This document shows, piece after piece, positions 27,676 through 35,515 of a stretch of 64,000 nucleotides of DNA. A program made the position numbers and the translations under genes. Where the stretch lies: positions 1 through 64,000 of the forward strand of contig JAYVXO010000264.1 of assembly GCA_043785105.1 (NCBI GenBank). The letters run 5' to 3'. The first letter of the stretch is position 1, and every line of letters begins with the position of its first letter. Origin of the DNA: Fimbriiglobus sp043785105 (GTDB lineage Bacteria > Planctomycetota > Planctomycetia > Gemmatales > Gemmataceae). Below the pieces are notes generated by a model. That model was not told the DNA's origin. It did no database searches and saw nothing but the letters and a program-made list of their open reading frames with translations.

Positions 27676-27894
27676 CGGCCCGACTCCGCAAGAACAAGTG
27701 AGTGCAGAGTGTTTACGAGTTTCACGCGGACGCAGTTCGCGTAATCCGAAAGTGAGCGGAGACAGCGCCATGCCGGTTACTTTGGTAAAAGTGAGCTGAT
27801 TTCTTTTTTTCGCGTTCATTTCGCCGACGATGATGGTAACACTACGATCGACGATGAGACCCACCACTTAGTAAATGATGATCGGAGTTCCGTT

Positions 27895-28263
27895 GTGGTT
27901 GCACCCCCAACACCGCGATACGCAAGAGAAGTCATCGACGAAGCGATACGGGAGAACAGTTCTTGGGATACAATCTGTAAAGTATTGGTCGCCGTCTTTG
28001 CTGCGGCAGGTGCGGTCGGAATCATCGCGGGATTAATTCGTGACAACGGATTGGTCGCTCTATCTGGGTCGATTTCAGCGATCATGTGTTGGCCCGCTCT
28101 GCGATATGCTGATCCGATCCGCCGAACCAACATGGCGATTCGATTACTTGAGGTGCCGTTATCTCAAGCGAAGACAGCCGCCCAAGCTGTGGATGCGATC
28201 AAACAGGTTTACCTCTTGAACACTGACAAGAAGGGGAAAAACAATGTGGTTCCTTCAGCCTAA
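27895..28263 (+). CDS. Small two-helix membrane protein of unknown function
   Basis: 122 residues. The GTG start at 27895 has GGAG seven bases upstream; no other in-frame start exists. Residues about 28-48 (VLVAVFAAAGAVGIIAGLI) and 52-68 (LVALSGSISAIMCWPAL) are hydrophobic, followed by a basic, soluble tail (QAVDAIKQVYLLNTDKKGK). Codon use is somewhat more AT-rich than neighbours. It overlaps the next small gene by 20 bases, suggesting translational coupling. I recognise no family; the two-TM layout recalls effector or stress proteins but this is not evidence of function. Confidence 0.65.
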   Translation: MVAPPTPRYAREVIDEAIRENSSWDTICKVLVAVFAAAGAVGIIAGLIRDNGLVALSGSISAIMCWPALRYADPIRRTNMAIRLLEVPLSQAKTAAQAVDAIKQVYLLNTDKKGKNNVVPSA

Positions 28264-28435
28264 GCACACGGTTGAATCGGTTTGCGAGACACTGGTGACA
28301 GGTCTGGAAGCCGGAACAATAGTTCTTGCCCAGAGTGCGGAACACGTAACCGCTGACGCGAGCGCCATCACACCTCCACCAATTACAGTTGGAGTAAACG
28401 CCGTTGCGGTTGGTGAAAGAATGAGTCGATCCTAG
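28244..28435 (+). CDS. Small protein of 63 aa, unknown
   Basis: The ATG at 28244 has AAGGGG seven bases upstream, within the end of the preceding gene. The sequence opens MWFLQPKHTVESVCETLVTG, then LEAGTIVLAQSAEH, and ends in a Val/Ala-rich stretch. No membrane segment, signal or known motif. The overlap, SD and a strong terminator 28 bases after the stop support it as a real gene. Function unknown. Confidence 0.55.
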   Translation: MWFLQPKHTVESVCETLVTGLEAGTIVLAQSAEHVTADASAITPPPITVGVNAVAVGERMSRS

Positions 28436-28462
28436 ATGATTCCGAAAGTGGCCTTGCCGTAG

Positions 28463-28502
28463 AAATGACATCACCCGGCCAATTGGTCGGGTGATGTCAT
28501 TT
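28463..28502. terminator. Strong bidirectional hairpin
   Basis: Arms 28463-28480 (AAATGACATCACCCGGCC) and 28485-28502 form an 18-bp stem with one G-T pair around AATT. It begins with AAA and ends with TTT, so it can terminate the small plus-strand genes and the opposing AAA gene. Confidence 0.85.
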
Positions 28503-28526
28503 AGCGAATCGTTGAGTCAGTCGAGT

Positions 28527-30056
28527 TTAATGCTTGCTCGACATTTCCCCGTTCAGCAGATGCTCGGCGACGGTGGCGGCGCTGGGCTTGAGTTCCTTCA
28601 TGGCGGTTTGCTCCTGCCAGAAGCACTTGAGCGCGATTTGCGCACACCGTTCTTGGAACTGGGCGGGGGTTTCTTGCAGGTCGGCGAACCGATCGACGAA
28701 GTCGATCACTTCGAGGTATTGCTTCTCGTAAGCGCCCAGAATGCGGCGGGCCATCTTCTTCTTGTCGATTGGGTCCATGTAGCCGAGTTCGACGGCCTTA
28801 TCGACTCGCCCCGGTCGGGTGCTGATGAACTCGACGTTGCCATCGGGCAGCTTTCGCGGTTGGCCGAGGGCGGGGTCGATTTTGCTGATGTCGTTGGTCG
28901 TGATGATCGTGAAAATCCCGTCCGACCGCTCCACGCCGTCGAGGCAGTTCAGCAAGCAGTCGAAGGTGAGTGGCATCATCATGCCACCGCTTCGGCCACG
29001 GTCGCTGTCGTCGTCATCCTTCTTGATCGACGGCATCATCATGGACATCGGCGCGTTCTTCCGCGACACGTTTTCCCGACCGTGGAACACGTTGTCGATG
29101 TCCTCGATCAGCGCGATACAGGGTACGTTCATTTGCATCTCGGACCACGTCCGCATCAACTCGTGGTTGCTCATCTCCGCGAGGTTGTAGACGTAAATCG
29201 GCATGTTCATGTCTTCGGCGAAGGCGCGGGCCAGGGCGGTTTTCCCCGTACCAGGGGGGCCGTACAGCATCCACCCGCGTTTCCACGGGATGCCCTTTTC
29301 GCGGTACCAGTCGCGGCTCTTGCGCCACAATTCGATCTCTTTGATGAGGTCTTTAATCCGTTGCGGGAAGATCAGGTTATCGAGCGCCTTGCCGTTCATC
29401 GTCGGCCGCTTGCCCAACTCGTCCGGCCTGTGTGCGAGCAATCGGTACGTGCCCTGTTGGTACCACGCGAGGCCGTTACTGCCGGAATCGTTGTCGCTGT
29501 CGTGGTCGCCGCGTTTCGGCACGTGGTGAATCACGAACCGCGTCTTCGATTCCTGCTCCGCTTCCTCGGCGGCCCACGAAATCTGGTTGCGAACGGTACA
29601 CGCTTCGCGCAGGATTTTTTCCACGTCCAACGTGCCACGGATGAACGTCAACGTCGAGTACACTTTCGTAGCGTTGCTGTTGTGCCCGGAGCCTTCCTTG
29701 GTACTCGACTTCTGTTCTTGTTGGTTGGAAAACAGGAACGGGTACCAGCCGTTCCACAGAATCAGCGTGCGGTTGCCGAACTGCTCGTAGGGGATCAACC
29801 CGTAGCGACCGTCACGCTGGAATTCCCACGACGCGCCGAACATGCGGTCGTAGTTGCGCGATCGCTTGTACTGCGAGATCAAGTACGTAGTCAGCGCTTC
29901 GTGCCCGGCTTGGGTCGGCACTTCAATTCGTTGCACGGCAAGGTTCAGCACTCGCCAAGCGAGCGTTTTAATTTTGTCCCACATGCCGGTCACAAGACCG
30001 AGGGCCATCCCCCCACCGGCAACCAACCACGGCGTTGACCCTAAGCTTTCGAGCAT
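28527..30056 (-). CDS. BCS1-like AAA+ ATPase, membrane-anchored
   Basis: 509 residues; the ATG at 30056 has AAGGA eight bases upstream. An N-terminal hydrophobic segment (WLVAGGGMALGLVTGMW) is followed by a BCS1-N-like domain of about 180 residues, then a single AAA+ module: KRGWMLYGPPGTGKTALARA (Walker A), CIALIEDIDNVF (Walker B with the ED pair used by BCS1 proteins), FTIITTNDISKIDPAL (sensor 1) and STRPGRVDKAVELGYMD (arginine-finger region). The loop after Walker B is long, Met/Asp/Ser-rich (SMMMPSIKKDDDDSD). Mitochondrial BCS1 translocates the Rieske protein across the membrane; bacterial homologues are poorly studied. No bc1 gene is adjacent. Cytoplasmic ATPase ring on the inner membrane is likely. 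Confidence 0.87.
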   Translation of the reverse strand: MLESLGSTPWLVAGGGMALGLVTGMWDKIKTLAWRVLNLAVQRIEVPTQAGHEALTTYLISQYKRSRNYDRMFGASWEFQRDGRYGLIPYEQFGNRTLILWNGWYPFLFSNQQEQKSSTKEGSGHNSNATKVYSTLTFIRGTLDVEKILREACTVRNQISWAAEEAEQESKTRFVIHHVPKRGDHDSDNDSGSNGLAWYQQGTYRLLAHRPDELGKRPTMNGKALDNLIFPQRIKDLIKEIELWRKSRDWYREKGIPWKRGWMLYGPPGTGKTALARAFAEDMNMPIYVYNLAEMSNHELMRTWSEMQMNVPCIALIEDIDNVFHGRENVSRKNAPMSMMMPSIKKDDDDSDRGRSGGMMMPLTFDCLLNCLDGVERSDGIFTIITTNDISKIDPALGQPRKLPDGNVEFISTRPGRVDKAVELGYMDPIDKKKMARRILGAYEKQYLEVIDFVDRFADLQETPAQFQERCAQIALKCFWQEQTAMKELKPSAATVAEHLLNGEMSSKH

Positions 30057-30385
30057 GGTGCGATTCCTTCAAAACACCCAATACAAGACCGAAATTCCAC
30101 ACCGGGTGGACACGGGTTCAACGGCTGGGTTCACGTTGGGATGATGGGTGACGAAAATGAAGTATCAGATGTCACCCGCGACATAGTACGGTCGAAGTCA
30201 AGACCCCGCGTCGGCGAGATTATTCCCGAGATTTCCAACTGACTGCGAGGTCGGTTGACGCCAACAGGACACGAGTCGCCCAATACAGGTTCGTCCACAG
30301 AACCCCAAGATTGCAGCGATTCCGGCAATATCTTTCCGCCGAGATTTCCGCGCAATTCGACGCCGAATTTGCGTTCGGGAAATGG
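30057..30385. other. Gene-free region upstream of the AAA gene
   Basis: 329 bases between the end of the sigma factor gene and the start of the AAA ATPase gene, both on minus. No ORF with a credible start, no tRNA and no strong hairpin. A CGAGATTTCC decamer occurs twice (near 30229 and 30339). It should carry the AAA gene promoter, which I cannot place. Confidence 0.55.
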
Positions 30386-30889
30386 TCAACCCAATTCAAT
30401 GGTGCCGAGTTCGACTTGAAGCCAAGCGCGGGTATAGCGCCACATCCGGTCAGCAGTCGCGGACGAGACGCCCAACACCGTGGCCGCTTCATCACCACTC
30501 AGACCGATCAGGAACCGGAGTTCGATCAACTTCGCATGGTCGGGTTTCGTCGCGGCGAGTCGATCCAGCGCATCATCAAGGGCCAGAAGCTTTTCGTCCG
30601 GCAACGGGGCCGGGAAATCATCGAGTGGCACCTGCTGGCCGCCGTCCCGCTTCTGGGTCCGCTTCGCCCGTGCCCGATCCACCAGAATCCGTCGCATCGC
30701 CGTCGCTGCCGTCCGTAAGTAGTGCGTCCGGTCGTTCCATTCCACGGACGCATTCGCCAACTTCAACCACGCTTCATGAACCAACGCCGTGGCATCCAGG
30801 GTGTACCCCGGTGCCTCCGCCGCGAGCTTCGCCGCCGCCACCCGGCGAAGCTCGGCATAAACCAGCGGCAGCAGTTGTGCGGGCGTCAC
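30386..30889 (-). CDS. ECF sigma factor, TIGR02999 type
   Basis: 167 residues from the GTG at 30889, which is preceded by AGGAGAAGAC. Reading further upstream gives sequence that belongs to a kinase-tail remnant in another frame. Region 2 is LLPLVYAELRRVAAAKLAAE then GYTLDATALVHEAWLKL, region 4 is LIELRFLIGLSGDEAATVLG then the recognition helix VSSATADRMWRYTRAWL. This subfamily (Acidobacteria and Planctomycetes) usually sits beside a TPR-carrying Ser/Thr kinase that signals to it, and a kinase gene lies 730 bases upstream on the same strand. The first 15 or so residues present in many members are missing, but the core is complete. Target promoters unknown. Confidence 0.9.
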   Translation of the reverse strand: MTPAQLLPLVYAELRRVAAAKLAAEAPGYTLDATALVHEAWLKLANASVEWNDRTHYLRTAATAMRRILVDRARAKRTQKRDGGQQVPLDDFPAPLPDEKLLALDDALDRLAATKPDHAKLIELRFLIGLSGDEAATVLGVSSATADRMWRYTRAWLQVELGTIELG

Positions 30890-30897
30890 GTCTTCTC

Positions 30898-31020
30898 CTA
30901 TGGCAGCGGGGCGACCTCCGGGTACTTGGCGCGTTCGTGCGCCACTACATCGCTTCGTCGGGGTTGTTCGGCGCATTGTACAGTTCGATGAGGCGGTCGA
31001 TGGCTTCGGGGAGGCGGATC
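30898..31020 (-). pseudogene. Remnant of a Ser/Thr kinase C-terminal tail
   Basis: On the minus strand the text reads IRLPEAIDRLIELYNAPNNP DEAM then a TAG, and in the next frame ERAKYPEVAPLP followed by a TAG. Together these resemble the usual end of planctomycete TPR kinases (LYEAWGKPDEAAKWRAERAK...). One frameshift and a stop separate the halves, and no start remains. The final TAG touches the SD of the sigma gene, the spacing expected if a kinase once preceded the sigma gene directly. Confidence 0.5.
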
Positions 31021-31032
31021 GACAATGGCAGG

Positions 31033-31061
31033 TTGATTCCCTTTTGCCCTCACGTTAAACT
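31033..31061 (+). promoter_or_regulatory. Candidate sigma-70 promoter of the toxin-antitoxin pair
   Basis: TTGATT at 31033-31038 and TAAACT at 31056-31061 are 17 bases apart, 31 bases before the antitoxin ATG. CCTCAC at 31048 and GTGAGG at 31078 flank the start region as a weak inverted repeat that could be the autoregulatory site. Confidence 0.35.
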
Positions 31062-31091
31062 GACTTCAACAATCATTGTGAGGAATGTTCC

Positions 31092-31313
31092 ATGTCCGCA
31101 ATACTGGAAGATGTCAAAGCGGCGGCGATCATGCTGTCCCCGACAGAGCGCTGCGAGTTGATCAATTTCCTCGAAGATGTCTCATTCGATGAAATGAATT
31201 CGATTCGGAGCGATTGGGAAGCCGAATCCCGTCGGCGGTTCGCGGAAATTGAGTCGGGCGCTGTCGTCGGCGTTTCCGTCGAAGACGTTTTCCGTCACCG
31301 CAAGAGCGTGTGA
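31092..31313 (+). CDS. Antitoxin, addiction-module component family (TIGR02574-like)
   Basis: 73 residues; the ATG at 31092 has GAGG eight bases upstream. The layout is typical of this short family: an N-terminal helix with LSPTERCELINFLEDVS, the SIRSDWEAESRRRFAEIESG segment, and the end VSVEDVFRHRKSV, close to the family consensus (W..E..RR..E...G....s.eev...). Such proteins neutralise the RelE/ParE-type toxin encoded downstream and usually repress their own promoter. The stop is one base before the toxin ATG. The pair sits between a kinase and the kinase-tail remnant, as if inserted there. Confidence 0.88.
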   Translation: MSAILEDVKAAAIMLSPTERCELINFLEDVSFDEMNSIRSDWEAESRRRFAEIESGAVVGVSVEDVFRHRKSV

Positions 31314-31314
31314 C

Positions 31315-31614
31315 ATGTTGCCGATCCTCTTTCACCCGGAAGCCGCCATCGAAGCCTCGATCGCCGCCGATTGGTACGAGTTTCAACAGCCGGGTTTGGG
31401 GCAACGGTTTGAAAACGATCTCCAAGCAACGGCCCGTCACGTTCAGGCGAACCCGCTAATCTATGCTGCCGAAAAGCACGACGAACGAACCGCAGCCCTG
31501 CGTCACTTTCCGTACTCCCTGATTTTCAAAGTGTATCACGATCGAATCTGGGTTTCCTGCGTCAGTCACCACAAACGGCGCCCAGGTTACTGGCGAAAAC
31601 GCAATCCGGACTGA
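31315..31614 (+). CDS. RelE/ParE-family toxin
   Basis: 99 residues from the ATG at 31315. Hallmarks of the ParE fold are ILFHPEAAIEASIAADWYEF at the start, the second helix GLGQRFENDLQATARHV, and the strands RTAALRHFPYSLIFKVYHDR followed by VSCVSHHKRRPGYW. The histidine/arginine-rich end (SHHKRRPGYWRKR) is common in this family. Toxins of this fold cleave mRNA on ribosomes (RelE) or inhibit gyrase (ParE); which applies cannot be told. It forms a type II module with the gene directly before it. Confidence 0.92.
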   Translation: MLPILFHPEAAIEASIAADWYEFQQPGLGQRFENDLQATARHVQANPLIYAAEKHDERTAALRHFPYSLIFKVYHDRIWVSCVSHHKRRPGYWRKRNPD

Positions 31615-31618
31615 TACG

Positions 31619-34444
31619 TCACTTCACCACCCGTGGCGGGTCCGGCTTCTTCGGCGGTGGGAACTTCTGTTCCAACTCTGCCAGCAACTTCTTGAAATCG
31701 GCGCGGTCGCGGAGCGGGTCGAGGTCGGTGTCTTTGGCCATGTTGGCAGCGTTGCTGTAGCCCGCCTTCACGGCCTTTTGCAACGACTCCATCGCGCGGT
31801 CGGCATATTCCTGCTTCTTGTCCGCTTCCTTACCGCTTGTGATAGCGTAGAGGCAGGCGATGTTGTAGTGGATCCAGGGTAGGTACTGGTGGTACGAGGG
31901 CACGTCGGGAAAGTCGGAGGTGAGTTTCTCCTGGATCGCCAAGGCATTGCGATACTGTTCTTCCGCATCCGACCGCTTCCCGAGGTCCGCGAGTACGGTT
32001 CCCAGGTGCAGGTAACTCTCGGCCAGTTCCTTGCGGTATTCGGGTACGGCGGGGAACTCGGCGGCGAGTTTTACTCGAATCGCTACGGCCTTGCGATAAT
32101 CGCCCTCCGCATCCGCCTGCTTGCCGATGTTCTTGAACAGGATTCCCAGGCTGAGGTGGATCGTGGCCAAGTCTTGGCGGTACGTGGGTACGGCGGGGAA
32201 CTCGGCGGCGAGTTTCTCCTTGATAGCCAGGGACTTGCGGTATTCGGTCTCCGCCTCCGCACGCTTTCCAAGAACCTTGAGCAGCATACCCAGGTTGTTG
32301 TGGGTCAAGGCCAGTAGCTTGCGGTACTCGGGCACGGTGGGGAAGTCGGCGGCGAGTTTCTGGTGTATTGCCAAGCTCTGGCGATATTCGCCCTCCGCCT
32401 CCAACCGCTTCCCAATATCCTTGAACAGGTTCCCTAGATCGATGTGGCTCACTGCTATGCCATTGTTGTACCTTCTAGCGGTAGGAGAGTCGGCTGCGAG
32501 TTTCTCGTATATCGCCAGGGCTTGGCGATACTCGCCCTCCGCTTCTACTCCCATCCTGAGATCAGTGAACAGTTGCCCCAAGTTGCGGTGGCTCAGCGCT
32601 AGGTTGTGACGGTATTCGGTCGCAGAGGGGAACTCGGCGGCGAGCGCAGCGTACACGTCGCGAGCCATACGAAACGCTGTCGCCGATTGCTTCTGATGGC
32701 CCAGGCTATATTCGATGTTGCCGACTTTCAACGCCGCCGCTGCTGTCCTTTCGCGGGAGCGGTAATCGTCCGCTTTCTCGCCTGCGAATTCCTTGTAGTA
32801 GGTCAGCACTTCGGCCAGGAACTTCTTCTGTTCCTCAGTGATTGCTGTCTGCGTGGCGAGCGAGTCGCCGGTAACTCCCGAGATCATGGCGTGAAGCGCT
32901 TCACTGGTCCGGTCGCGCGCCTTCTCCGCTTTCGCGCGTTGCTCGATAGCAATAGCCAGTTGCGCAGCCTCGCGCAGTTTGGCTTGCCGTTCTTCTTCGA
33001 CGGCTTTTACCGCAACCCGTTCTTTCTCCTCCGCTTTTGCCCGTTGCTCTACGGCGATGGCCAGTTGCGCGGCTTCGCGCAGCTTCGCTTGGCGTTCCTC
33101 TTCGACCGCTTTCAGCGCGACCCGTTCATTGTCTTCTGCGATCTTCCGTTGTTCAGCCTCGGCCTCGGCGAACCGATTCGCCCGGACAAGCCCAACTGTC
33201 GTACCGGCGATCCCGGCTAGGAGGGTGGCCAACACCAGCCCTGCTGCGATGACCGGCCCTCGGTGTTTGCGAACGAATTTCCTCAGGCGATAGCCCACGC
33301 TTGGTGGGTGAGCTTGCACCGGCTCCCCGGTCAAATAGCGGTTGATATCCGACGCGAAGCCGTTGGCGGTTTCATAGCGTCGAGCGCGATCTTTCTCCAG
33401 CGCCTTCATCACGATCCAGTCGAGTTCATTCCGTAACAGACCCAACAGCTTCTTCGGCTCCGTGCCACGGTTCGCCGAGATGGACGGTAACGCATCCGCC
33501 GTACTCAGTTTCATGCTCGGTCGCGGCGGTTCTTCTTCGCGCACCATCCGGAGCATTTCCATCCACCCGGCTTTCTTCAACTGGTGCGAACTGAACGGCG
33601 GACTGCCCGCCAACAGTTCGTAGAGCAGCACACCGAGGGAATAAATGTCGCTGCGGGTGTCAATGTCGTGGTTGTTGAGCGTCGCTTGCTCGGGCGACAT
33701 GTACTGCGGCGTACCGACGACCGCGTTCAAGCCGGTGTTGATGCTGTGTTCGGAAAGCTGTTGCCCCGTCGCCTTGGCCACGCCGAAGTCGATGACCTTT
33801 GGCACCGCCTTGTCGTCGTAGAGCGCAATCAACACGTTCGAGGGCTTGATGTCGCGGTGGATAATCCCTTTTTGATGGGCGTGTTGAATCGCCTGACAGA
33901 CCGGCACGAATAGTTCGAGTCGCTGTTGCGGGCTAAGCTTGCGTTGATCGCAAAACTCCGTGATCGGCGTCCCCTTCACCAACTCCATCACGAAGAACGG
34001 CCGGCCATCAAGCGTCAAGCCGCCGTCGAACACCTTGGCAATGTTCGGGTGGTCCATCATCGCCAGCGCCTGCCGCTCCGCCTCAAAGCGAGCGATTACC
34101 TGCCGCGAGTCCATCCCCCGCTTGATGAGCTTAACCGCCACCTTGCGTTTCACAGGTTCGGATTGTTGCGCCAGCCAAACCGTACCCATTCCGCCTTCGC
34201 CGATCGGCTCAAGCAGCTTGTACTTACCCGCCAGTACAGTGCCTGCCAAGTCTGTAGGCGAAGCGTGGTCAACCGTGGACGGTAGGCTTCCGACCTGGAA
34301 AGCGTTGGTGGCATCCGCCGCCAGCAGGGCTTCGATCCGGGCACGCAGCGCCGGGTTGCCCGCACACTCGCGGTCGAGCAATGCCGCCCGCTCGCTCGCT
34401 GTGCTGTTCAGGATCAGGTCAAAAAGGGTTTCTTCAGTCATCAT
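31619..34444 (-). CDS. Ser/Thr protein kinase with TPR tail
   Basis: 941 residues; the ATG at 34444 has GGAGG six bases upstream. Kinase domain about 75-355: GEGGMGTVWLA (glycine loop), VAVKLIKRG (lysine), GIIHRDIKPSNVL (catalytic loop) and KVIDFGVAKA. One membrane helix (GPVIAAGLVLATLLAGIAG) follows, then a coiled coil containing a near-exact 35-residue duplication (KAVEEERQAKLREAAQLAIA twice), then at least seven TPR units of about 42 residues (AEGDYRKAVAIRVKLAAEFP). The cytoplasmic kinase thus carries an external sensor or protein-binding domain. It is the likely partner of the TIGR02999 sigma factor at 30386, from which it is now separated by the toxin-antitoxin pair. Confidence 0.95.
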   Translation of the reverse strand: MMTEETLFDLILNSTASERAALLDRECAGNPALRARIEALLAADATNAFQVGSLPSTVDHASPTDLAGTVLAGKYKLLEPIGEGGMGTVWLAQQSEPVKRKVAVKLIKRGMDSRQVIARFEAERQALAMMDHPNIAKVFDGGLTLDGRPFFVMELVKGTPITEFCDQRKLSPQQRLELFVPVCQAIQHAHQKGIIHRDIKPSNVLIALYDDKAVPKVIDFGVAKATGQQLSEHSINTGLNAVVGTPQYMSPEQATLNNHDIDTRSDIYSLGVLLYELLAGSPPFSSHQLKKAGWMEMLRMVREEEPPRPSMKLSTADALPSISANRGTEPKKLLGLLRNELDWIVMKALEKDRARRYETANGFASDINRYLTGEPVQAHPPSVGYRLRKFVRKHRGPVIAAGLVLATLLAGIAGTTVGLVRANRFAEAEAEQRKIAEDNERVALKAVEEERQAKLREAAQLAIAVEQRAKAEEKERVAVKAVEEERQAKLREAAQLAIAIEQRAKAEKARDRTSEALHAMISGVTGDSLATQTAITEEQKKFLAEVLTYYKEFAGEKADDYRSRERTAAAALKVGNIEYSLGHQKQSATAFRMARDVYAALAAEFPSATEYRHNLALSHRNLGQLFTDLRMGVEAEGEYRQALAIYEKLAADSPTARRYNNGIAVSHIDLGNLFKDIGKRLEAEGEYRQSLAIHQKLAADFPTVPEYRKLLALTHNNLGMLLKVLGKRAEAETEYRKSLAIKEKLAAEFPAVPTYRQDLATIHLSLGILFKNIGKQADAEGDYRKAVAIRVKLAAEFPAVPEYRKELAESYLHLGTVLADLGKRSDAEEQYRNALAIQEKLTSDFPDVPSYHQYLPWIHYNIACLYAITSGKEADKKQEYADRAMESLQKAVKAGYSNAANMAKDTDLDPLRDRADFKKLLAELEQKFPPPKKPDPPRVVK

Positions 34445-34612
34445 GGCAATCCTCCTACGATATCAGCGAGAAGACCGGGCCAGCAGCGTCAAAGAATTTT
34501 GGAATAATCCGGATCGTTGAGCAGAATCTAACCGTGGCCGAACCGGAACAACAGCGTGAAACACTGAAATCAATCGGCGTCTTCCGGCATTTTGCAGAAC
34601 GGAGAACCATTT

Positions 34613-35491
34613 ATGAACCCCATCGTTGGCATCGGCGAGTTGCTTTGGGACGTGTTCCCCGATGGCCGCAAAGTGCCAGGGGGTGCGCCGTTTAACTTTG
34701 CGTTTCACTGCCATCAGTTTGGCCAGAAGGCAGTGATCGTGTCGCGTTTGGGCAACGATGATCTGGGGCGCGAGTTGCGGGAAGCCGTGAAGGGATTCGG
34801 ACTCAGCGACGAGTTCATCCAGACGGACGACCAGCACGAGACCGGCACCGTCCAAGTGACCCTGACCGCCGGCCAACCCAGTTACCGCATCACTGAAAAC
34901 GTGGCGTGGGATGCGTTGGAATGGAACGAACTGCTGCAAAAGTTAGCACACAATTGCCGGGCAGTCTGCTTCGGCACACTGGCGCAACGAACTCAGGTAT
35001 CGGGAACGACCATCCGCCGCTTCGTGACAGAATCCCAGTCAGCCAAGGCGTTGCGGGTCTTCGACGCCAATTTGCGACAACACTACTACTCCCGAGACGT
35101 TTTGTGCGCCAGTTGCGAATTAGCCGACATCGTGAAAATCGCGGATAACGAACTGTCCAAACTGCTTGAGTTAGACGGCGTGGCCACGATCATAGAGTTG
35201 CGTCAAGAATTCGACTTGCAGGCGGTGTACCTGACCTGCGGTGCAGACGGAGTATGTTTCGCGTCAAAAGACGGGGAGATTGGCTCAGTGAGTGGTGTCC
35301 CGACACAAGTGATCGACACCGTTGGCGCCGGGGATGCGTTCACGGCAGCGATGGTGTGCGGGCAACTGGAAGGGCGGACGGTGTTGGAGTGCGTGCGGTT
35401 TGCGAACCAGTACGCAGCAAAAGTGTGCGAACATCGGGGGGCAACACCGGAGCTTGACCGCGAAGAAGTGTTGAACGAAGAAAGCCCATGA
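34613..35491 (+). CDS. PfkB-family sugar kinase (fructokinase-like)
   Basis: 292 residues; the ATG at 34613 has GGAG about eight bases upstream, and the in-frame start at 34592 adds only seven residues. PfkB kinases phosphorylate sugars or nucleosides with ATP. The N-terminal GIGELLWDVFPDG and PGGAPFNFAFHCHQFG match fructokinases, RVFDANLRQHYYS is the typical mid-motif, and the C-terminal DTVGAGDAFTAAMVCG holds the catalytic Asp. Fructose is the most likely substrate, not proven. The last codons and the TGA lie inside the 30-bp terminator palindrome at 35481-35510. Confidence 0.92.
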   Translation: MNPIVGIGELLWDVFPDGRKVPGGAPFNFAFHCHQFGQKAVIVSRLGNDDLGRELREAVKGFGLSDEFIQTDDQHETGTVQVTLTAGQPSYRITENVAWDALEWNELLQKLAHNCRAVCFGTLAQRTQVSGTTIRRFVTESQSAKALRVFDANLRQHYYSRDVLCASCELADIVKIADNELSKLLELDGVATIIELRQEFDLQAVYLTCGADGVCFASKDGEIGSVSGVPTQVIDTVGAGDAFTAAMVCGQLEGRTVLECVRFANQYAAKVCEHRGATPELDREEVLNEESP

Positions 35492-35510
35492 ACGATCGTT
35501 CATGGGCTTT
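35481..35510. terminator. 30-bp perfect palindrome (copy 2)
   Basis: Perfect two-fold symmetric sequence centred on GAACGATCGTTC, starting AAAGCCCAT and ending ATGGGCTTT. It overlaps the last four codons of the sugar-kinase gene and lies 6 bases before the end of the opposing metallophosphatase gene, so it fits a bidirectional terminator. Confidence 0.8.
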
Positions 35511-35515
35511 GAAAC

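Noticed and set aside
28491..30038. 515-aa frame antisense to the AAA ATPase gene
   Set aside because: Complement of a clear BCS1-like gene, reading through its end and the terminator; peptide lacks any domain logic.
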